Shown: piece by piece, positions 6,361 to 11,292 of the stretch
How positions within the stretch are numbered: the stretch's first letter is position 1
Layout: every line of letters starts with the position of its first letter
NCBI GenBank assembly: GCA_903930095.1
Contig: CAIYXE010000369.1
Location: forward strand, 1 to 11,292
Length of the DNA: 11,292 nucleotides
Source: an uncultured Hyphomicrobiales bacterium
GTDB taxonomy: Bacteria; Pseudomonadota; Alphaproteobacteria; Rhizobiales; Aestuariivirgaceae
Direction of reading: 5' to 3'
Program-made: the position numbers and the translations under genes
Notes under the pieces: generated by a model
What the model was told of the DNA's origin: nothing
The model's database searches: none
The model's input: only the letters and a program-made list of their open reading frames with translations

Positions 6361-6381
6361 GGTTGAACCACCGGTTCAGCC
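6361..6381 (+). repeat. Near-perfect dyad in the dnaA leader
   Basis: GGTTGAACC (6361-6369) and GGTTCAGCC (6373-6381) are inverted repeats with one mismatch that becomes a G-U pair in RNA. A 3-nt ACC loop separates them. It lies 46 bp before the dnaA start codon, so it could be an mRNA hairpin or a protein site. No T tract follows, so it is not a terminator. Confidence 0.45.
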
Positions 6382-6389
6382 GCAAAGAC

Positions 6390-6412
6390 AATGCGCGCCG
6401 CAGAATGCGCGC
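6390..6412 (+). repeat. 9-bp direct repeat just before the dnaA ribosome site
   Basis: AATGCGCGC occurs at 6390-6398 and again at 6404-6412, 14 bp apart start to start. The second copy touches the AAGGGA ribosome site (6414-6419) of dnaA. The GCGCGC cores are self-complementary, so the two copies could pair in RNA. It may be chance in GC-rich DNA. Confidence 0.35.
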
Positions 6413-6427
6413 GAAGGGATGCGGTAG

Positions 6428-7849
6428 ATGACGTCAGTGACGGATGTGAAGGCGAAGTGGGATCGTGTTGCGCAGCGGCTCAGGGCTGAACTTGGTGAAG
6501 ATCTCTACACTTCGTGGTTCGCCCGCATGGAGGCCGAGGACCTCGATTCCGGCCGCCTGACCGTTTCCGTTCCGACCCGCTTCCTGAAGTCCTGGATCGA
6601 GTCGCATTACCTGTCCAAGCTGCACAAGATCAGCGAGGCGGAACTGGGCCCGCTCGACTCCATGCATGTGCGTGTGCGCATGCGGGGCGGCATTGCACCC
6701 AGGCCGCAAGCCGAGGGCGCCGCCCAGGCGCCGGAGCCATCCGCAACGGCAGCGCAACAGCCAAGCGTCGTCGCCGCGGCACAGGCCGCCGCGGCGGATA
6801 GGACCCCGCAACTCGACCCCGGGCAGACCTTCGATAGCTTCGTGGTGGGCCCCTCCAACCAGCTGGCGCATGCCGCCATGTGCCGCGTGGCCGATGCGGC
6901 GCCGGGCGCCGCCATCAGCTTCAACCCGCTGTTCATTCACGCAGGCTCTGGCTTGGGCAAGACGCATCTTCTCTCCGCCGTCGCCCACCGCATCCGCGAC
7001 AAGCGGCCGGACCGGCGGGTGATGCTGCTCACCGCCGAGCGCTTCATGATCAATTTCGTGATGGCGCTCCGCCAGCGCGACACGCTGGCCTTCAAGGACC
7101 AGTTCCAGGCGATCGACGTTTTGCTGATCGACGATTTCCAGTTCCTGCAGGGCAAGACCATGCAGCAGGAATTCTGCAACGCCTTCAACTCGCTCGTCGA
7201 CTCGCGCCGCCAGGTGATCGTGGCGGCAGATGTTCCGCCCGCCCAGCTCGACTCGATCGATCTGCGCATGCGCTCGCGCCTGATGGGAGGCCTCGTCGTC
7301 GACATCGAGCTTCCCGATCTCGACACCAGGCGGCGCATCCTCAGGAGCCGCTATGAGACGATGCTGAAGCGTGACGCCTCCGTGGTGATCCCCGAAGAGG
7401 TGCTCGAATTCGTCGCGAGCCGCATCAGCGGGTCGGGGCGCGAGCTTGAAGGAGCGCTCAACCGCATCGCCGCCTACCAGCAGTTCAACCAGGCGTCGGT
7501 GACGCTGGACCTTGCCTCTCTCGTGCTGCGCGACATGCAGGCCAACCCCGATGGCTCGCGCGTCAAGATCGACGATATCCTGAAGGTGGTGGGCCGGCAC
7601 TTCAATGTCGGGCGCACCGATCTCCTCTCGCCCCGGCGCGCGCGCAGCGTGGTGGTGCCGCGCCAGATCGGCATGTATCTGGCGAAGAAGATGACGGCGC
7701 GCTCCCTGCCGGAGATCGGCCGGCGCTTCGGCGGCCGCGACCATTCGACGGTGCTCCACGCGGTGCGCAAGATCGAGGACCAGATCAAAACCGACGACAG
7801 GCTGGCCCGCGAGGTCGCCTTGCTGATCAGGCTTGTCGAACAGGGCTGA
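6428..7849 (+). CDS. dnaA: Chromosomal replication initiator protein DnaA
   Basis: AAA+ ATPase (473 residues) that binds DnaA boxes and unwinds the origin. Domain I is about 1-85 (WDRVAQRLRAELGEDLYTSWFARM). Domain II is an Ala/Pro/Gln-rich linker, about 90-130. Domain III is the ATPase, with Walker A AGSGLGKTH (172-180), Walker B LLIDDFQFL (232-240), arginine-finger region DLRMRSRLMGG (278-288) and sensor II GRELEGALNRI (337-347). Domain IV has the DnaA signature GGRDHSTVLHAVRKIE (435-450) for box recognition. Walker A begins AGSG instead of the usual GGVG, and an Arg-rich SPRRARSVVVPRQ precedes the DNA-binding helices, as usual in the family. ATG 6428 follows AAGGGA (6414-6419) at good spacing. 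The gene ends in tandem in-frame stops TGA-TAA. It heads the dnaA-dnaN-recF-gyrB cluster. Confidence 0.97.
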   Translation: MTSVTDVKAKWDRVAQRLRAELGEDLYTSWFARMEAEDLDSGRLTVSVPTRFLKSWIESHYLSKLHKISEAELGPLDSMHVRVRMRGGIAPRPQAEGAAQAPEPSATAAQQPSVVAAAQAAAADRTPQLDPGQTFDSFVVGPSNQLAHAAMCRVADAAPGAAISFNPLFIHAGSGLGKTHLLSAVAHRIRDKRPDRRVMLLTAERFMINFVMALRQRDTLAFKDQFQAIDVLLIDDFQFLQGKTMQQEFCNAFNSLVDSRRQVIVAADVPPAQLDSIDLRMRSRLMGGLVVDIELPDLDTRRRILRSRYETMLKRDASVVIPEEVLEFVASRISGSGRELEGALNRIAAYQQFNQASVTLDLASLVLRDMQANPDGSRVKIDDILKVVGRHFNVGRTDLLSPRRARSVVVPRQIGMYLAKKMTARSLPEIGRRFGGRDHSTVLHAVRKIEDQIKTDDRLAREVALLIRLVEQG

Positions 7850-7943
7850 TAAGCCCCGGTTGACCCTTGAACTCCGCCTGTAACCGCGCCAAAGTTACCG
7901 CCCCGGCAAGGGCCGGTTGTGGAAAGCAAGGGGTTCTCCGGTA
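7850..7943 (+). promoter_or_regulatory. dnaA-dnaN gap with one DnaA-box-like site
   Basis: The 94-bp gap holds TGTGGAAAG (7918-7926), the reverse complement of CTTTCCACA, 7 of 9 against the DnaA box. A small hairpin, CCGGC-AAGG-GCCGG (7903-7916), precedes it directly. TTGACC (7860-7865) and TTGAAC (7867-7872) could be -35 elements, but no convincing -10 lies at the right distance, so a separate dnaN promoter is unproven. The hairpin has no T tract and should not terminate transcription. Confidence 0.3.
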
Positions 7944-9056
7944 ATGCGCGTCACGATCGAAAGGTCAGCCTTCCTGAAGGCGCTCACTCATGTGCAGAGC
8001 GTCGTGGAGCGCCGGAATACCATTCCCATCCTGTCCAACGTGCTGCTGCAGGCAGGCGATGGGCGGCTGAGGCTGACCGCCACCGACCTCGACCTCGAGA
8101 TCGTCGAAAGCGTCCCGGCGGAGATCGCCAGGTCCGGCGCCACGACGGTTCCCGCCCATATGCTCTACGACATCGTCCGCAAGCTGCCGGACGGCGCCCA
8201 GCTCGAGCTCGAACAGGCAGGTGACGGCCAGCGCGTGTCGATCTTCGCGGGCCGCTCGCGCTTCTCGCTGCAGGCGCTTCCGCATGAGGATTTCCCCGAT
8301 CTTGCCGCGGGCGATTTCCCCAACAGCTTCACCCTGACCGCGGGCGATCTCAAGGGCCTGATCGAGAAGACGCGTTTTGCGATCTCGACGGAGGAGACCC
8401 GCTATTACCTGAACGGTATCTATTTCCATGAAGTGGCCAATGGCAGCCTGCTGCGCGCGGTGGCCACGGATGGCCACAGGCTCGCCCAGGCGCAGATCCC
8501 CCGGCCTGACGGCGCCAAAGGCATGCCGGGTGTGATCGTGCCGCGCAAGACGGTGCTGGAGGTCGTGAAGCTGTTCGAAGGCATGGACGGCGCGGTGGAG
8601 GTGTCGCTGTCCGCCTCAAAGATCCGCTTCGCTGCTGGCGATCTGGTGCTGACCTCCAAGCTGATCGACGGCACGTTTCCCGACTATGAACGCGTCATCC
8701 CCCGCAACAATGACAAGAAGCTGGAGCTTGATGCCAAAAGCTTCTCCGCCGCGGTCGACCGCGTCTCGACCATTTCCATGGAGAAGGGCCGCGCCGTGAA
8801 GCTGCAGATCGGCGGCAACAAGGTGGTGTTGACGGTGAACAATCCCGATTCCGGCTCAGCCGAGGAGGAGGTGGCGTGCTCCTATGAGGCCGATCCGCTC
8901 GATATCGGCTTCAACGCCCGCTACCTGATGGACGTCGCATCGCAGATCAAGTCCGATGGCATGGAGTTCCAGCTCGCGGATGCGGGCTCGCCCACTATCA
9001 TCCGTGACCCTTCTGACGAGCAGGCCCTCTATGTGCTCATGCCCATGCGGGTGTAA
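7944..9056 (+). CDS. dnaN: DNA polymerase III subunit beta (sliding clamp)
   Basis: Ring-shaped dimer that tethers DNA polymerase III to DNA and serves as a docking platform for repair and replication proteins. The 370 residues match the usual three-domain length. Diagnostic stretches are MRVTIERSAF at the start, NTIPILSNVLL (25-35), LTATDLDLEI (44-53), RYYLNGIYFH (153-162), ATDGHRLAQ (174-182), DGTFPDYERVIP (242-253) and the C-terminal YVLMPMRV, which lines the peptide-binding pocket. ATG 7944 is chosen because it fits the family N-terminus and follows AAGGGG (7928-7933). An in-frame upstream GTG at 7917 would add nine residues not seen in the family and starts in the DnaA-box-like site. Nine bases separate its stop from the GTG of recF. 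Confidence 0.97.
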   Translation: MRVTIERSAFLKALTHVQSVVERRNTIPILSNVLLQAGDGRLRLTATDLDLEIVESVPAEIARSGATTVPAHMLYDIVRKLPDGAQLELEQAGDGQRVSIFAGRSRFSLQALPHEDFPDLAAGDFPNSFTLTAGDLKGLIEKTRFAISTEETRYYLNGIYFHEVANGSLLRAVATDGHRLAQAQIPRPDGAKGMPGVIVPRKTVLEVVKLFEGMDGAVEVSLSASKIRFAAGDLVLTSKLIDGTFPDYERVIPRNNDKKLELDAKSFSAAVDRVSTISMEKGRAVKLQIGGNKVVLTVNNPDSGSAEEEVACSYEADPLDIGFNARYLMDVASQIKSDGMEFQLADAGSPTIIRDPSDEQALYVLMPMRV

Positions 9057-9065
9057 GCCGCGTTT

Positions 9066-10219
9066 GTGACCGCTTCCCCGACCCTTGCCATCGCCAGGCT
9101 GACGCTCACCGAGTTCCGCAACTACCGGGATCTTCGGCTTCAAACCCATGCGCGGCTCATTGCGCTCACGGGGGCGAATGGTGCGGGCAAGACCAATGTG
9201 CTCGAAGCCATATCGCTTCTGGCGCCTGGCCGCGGCCTGCGCGGCGCCCCCTTCGAGGAGCTGGCACGGCAGGATGGCCCGGGGGGCTGGGCCATCGCCG
9301 CTGGGATCGAGGCTCCCCACGGTCATGTGTCGGCCGGAACCGCTTGGGGCTGCCAGCCGGACGCGGGCGACGGAGGAGCACGTGCCGTGGTCATCGACGG
9401 ACAGGCGCAGAAGGGCTCCGGCGCGCTGGGTGAGCACATGCGCCTGCTCTGGCTCACGCCGGCCCAGGACCGGTTGTTCGCGGGGCCCGCCTCGGACCGC
9501 CGCCGCTTCCTGGACCGGCTGGTGGCGGCCTCGGACCCGGAGCACGCTTCGCGCATCCTGGTGTTCGAGAAGGTCATGCGCGAACGCAACCTGCTGCTTG
9601 CAGGCACCCGCCCGGACGCCGCCTGGCTCGCCGGACTCGAGGCCCAGATGGCGGAGGCGGCGGTGGCGATTTCCGCCGCGCGGCTGGTTGGATTGGAGGC
9701 GCTGCAGACCCATATAGGGGAAGGCCGCGCGGCGAGTTCCTTTCCGTGGGCGGAAGTTGCCGTGGAGGGCGAGATCGAAGCCCTGATCGCTGAAAAGCCG
9801 GCGGTGCAAGTCGAGGATGAATATCGTAGAATTCTATCCGATTCGCGGGGTATCGACCGGGCGGCTGGCCGCACGCTCAGAGGGCCGCACAGGATAGATC
9901 TGGCCGTGGTTCATGGGCCGCGGGCGATGCCTGCCGGACAATGTTCGACGGGCGAGCAGAAGGCGCTGCTGATTGGCCTCATCCTGGCGCAGGCAAGGGC
10001 GGTCAAGGCCGGTGCGGGGGTCGCCCCGGTTCTGCTCCTCGACGAGGTGGCCGCCCATCTCGACAGGGCGCGGCGGAGAAGCTTGCTGGAGGCTTTGGCG
10101 GCCCTTGGGTCGCAGAGCTGGATGACGGGAACAGATGCCCAGCTGTTCGAGGCGATTGGTGATGCGGGCGCTGTCTTCCATGTGGAGGACGGGCTGGTCA
10201 GGGAAGTGATGGAACGCTG

Positions 10220-10220
<1 letters not shown>
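9066..10220 (+). CDS. recF: DNA replication and repair protein RecF
   Basis: SMC-like ABC-type ATPase that helps load RecA at single-strand gaps with RecO and RecR. The 384 residues carry [14 protein letters not shown] (10-23), Walker [10 protein letters not shown] (36-44), the family motif DRRRFLDRL (144-152), the ABC signature region STGEQKA (294-300) and Walker [14 protein letters not shown] (321-333). The start is GTG 9066. It is the only plausible start, because the dnaN stop codon lies in the same frame nine bases upstream and no ATG occurs before Walker A. The ribosome site is weak, which suggests coupling to dnaN translation. The TGA stop overlaps the gyrB ATG by one base. The Cys/Gly-rich insert near 90-105 ([14 protein letters not shown]) looks like a loop in the lobe region. 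Confidence 0.95.

Positions 10221-11292
<1,072 letters not shown>

Larger units (their letters stand above)
5748..6427. other. Non-coding gap between rpsT and dnaA; dnaA upstream region
   Basis: These 680 bp hold no convincing gene. Reading frames on both strands here lack a good ribosome site and give Cys/Arg-rich or low-complexity products unlike known proteins. Visible elements are the tandem DnaA-box-like 9-mers, the 19-bp palindrome, a GANTC site (GAATC, 6028-6032, the CcrM methylation motif), small hairpins CTCCG-TGTA-CGGAG (6006-6019) and GGGCC-N6-GGCCC (6118-6133), a compound dyad at 6276-6301, a dyad at 6361-6381 and a 9-bp direct repeat just before dnaA. No promoter good enough to name was found for dnaA; the transcription start is unknown. 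An origin of replication is possible from the position but is not shown. Confidence 0.6.

Noticed and set aside
5748..6427. Calling the rpsT-dnaA gap the chromosomal origin
   Set aside because: Only two imperfect DnaA-box-like sites cluster there and there is no clear AT-rich unwinding element beyond the short T-rich patch. Some alphaproteobacteria have their origin far from dnaA. It is kept as a possibility only.
6434..7759. Leftward reading frame of 441 codons opposite dnaA
   Set aside because: It mirrors dnaA almost completely, has a His/Arg/Glu/Ala-rich composition, no recognisable domain and no ribosome site. The frame is kept open by codon bias.
7880..7898. GTAAC-N9-GTTAC dyad between dnaA and dnaN
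   Set aside because: The five-base arms do not extend and match no known operator; too weak to call.
8856..9809. Leftward reading frame of 317 codons opposite dnaN and recF
   Set aside because: It runs across two certain genes on the other strand and its product is Arg/His/Gly-rich without motifs.

Overview
The window is chromosomal DNA from an alphaproteobacterium, most likely a member of the Hyphomicrobiales (Rhizobiales) outside the classic Rhizobiaceae. Three things suggest this. The gene order rpsT-dnaA-dnaN-recF-gyrB is typical of that group. A ChoXWV-type choline transporter lies divergent to a BetI-type regulator. The coding DNA is GC-rich with long antisense shadow frames. The assignment is inference from gene order and protein sequence; no database was searched. 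Coding density is high, and no insertion sequence, phage gene, CRISPR array, tRNA or rRNA is visible.

The left part (1-5256) is metabolic. The 3' end of deoB (phosphopentomutase) runs rightward into the 3' end of a leftward choline ABC transporter operon, choX-choW-choV (binding protein, permease, ATPase); the two converging coding regions overlap by 20 bp. A perfect 13-bp inverted repeat sits between choX and choW and probably lowers permease/ATPase output relative to binding protein. Divergent from choX lies betI, a TetR-family regulator expected to sense choline. It is followed 18 bp later by a Gfo/Idh/MocA NAD(P)-dependent oxidoreductase of unknown substrate. The usual betB/betA enzymes are not in the window.

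The right part (5257-11292) is the replication-initiation cluster. rpsT (ribosomal protein S20) has a clear sigma-70 type promoter, a structured leader that can pair over its own ribosome binding site, and a textbook terminator. Then come 680 bp without a convincing gene, holding two tandem DnaA-box-like 9-mers, a perfect 7-5-7 palindrome, several weaker dyads and the dnaA leader. dnaA (initiator), dnaN (sliding clamp), recF (gap repair ATPase) and gyrB (gyrase B, cut by the window edge) follow on the same strand. recF starts with GTG 9 bp after dnaN, and recF and gyrB overlap by one base (TGATG), which suggests cotranscription and translational coupling.

Nothing here looks like a wholly new system. 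The most interesting material is regulatory: the rpsT leader, the gap between rpsT and dnaA as a possible control or origin region, the choX-choW hairpin, and the odd pairing of betI with an uncharacterised oxidoreductase.
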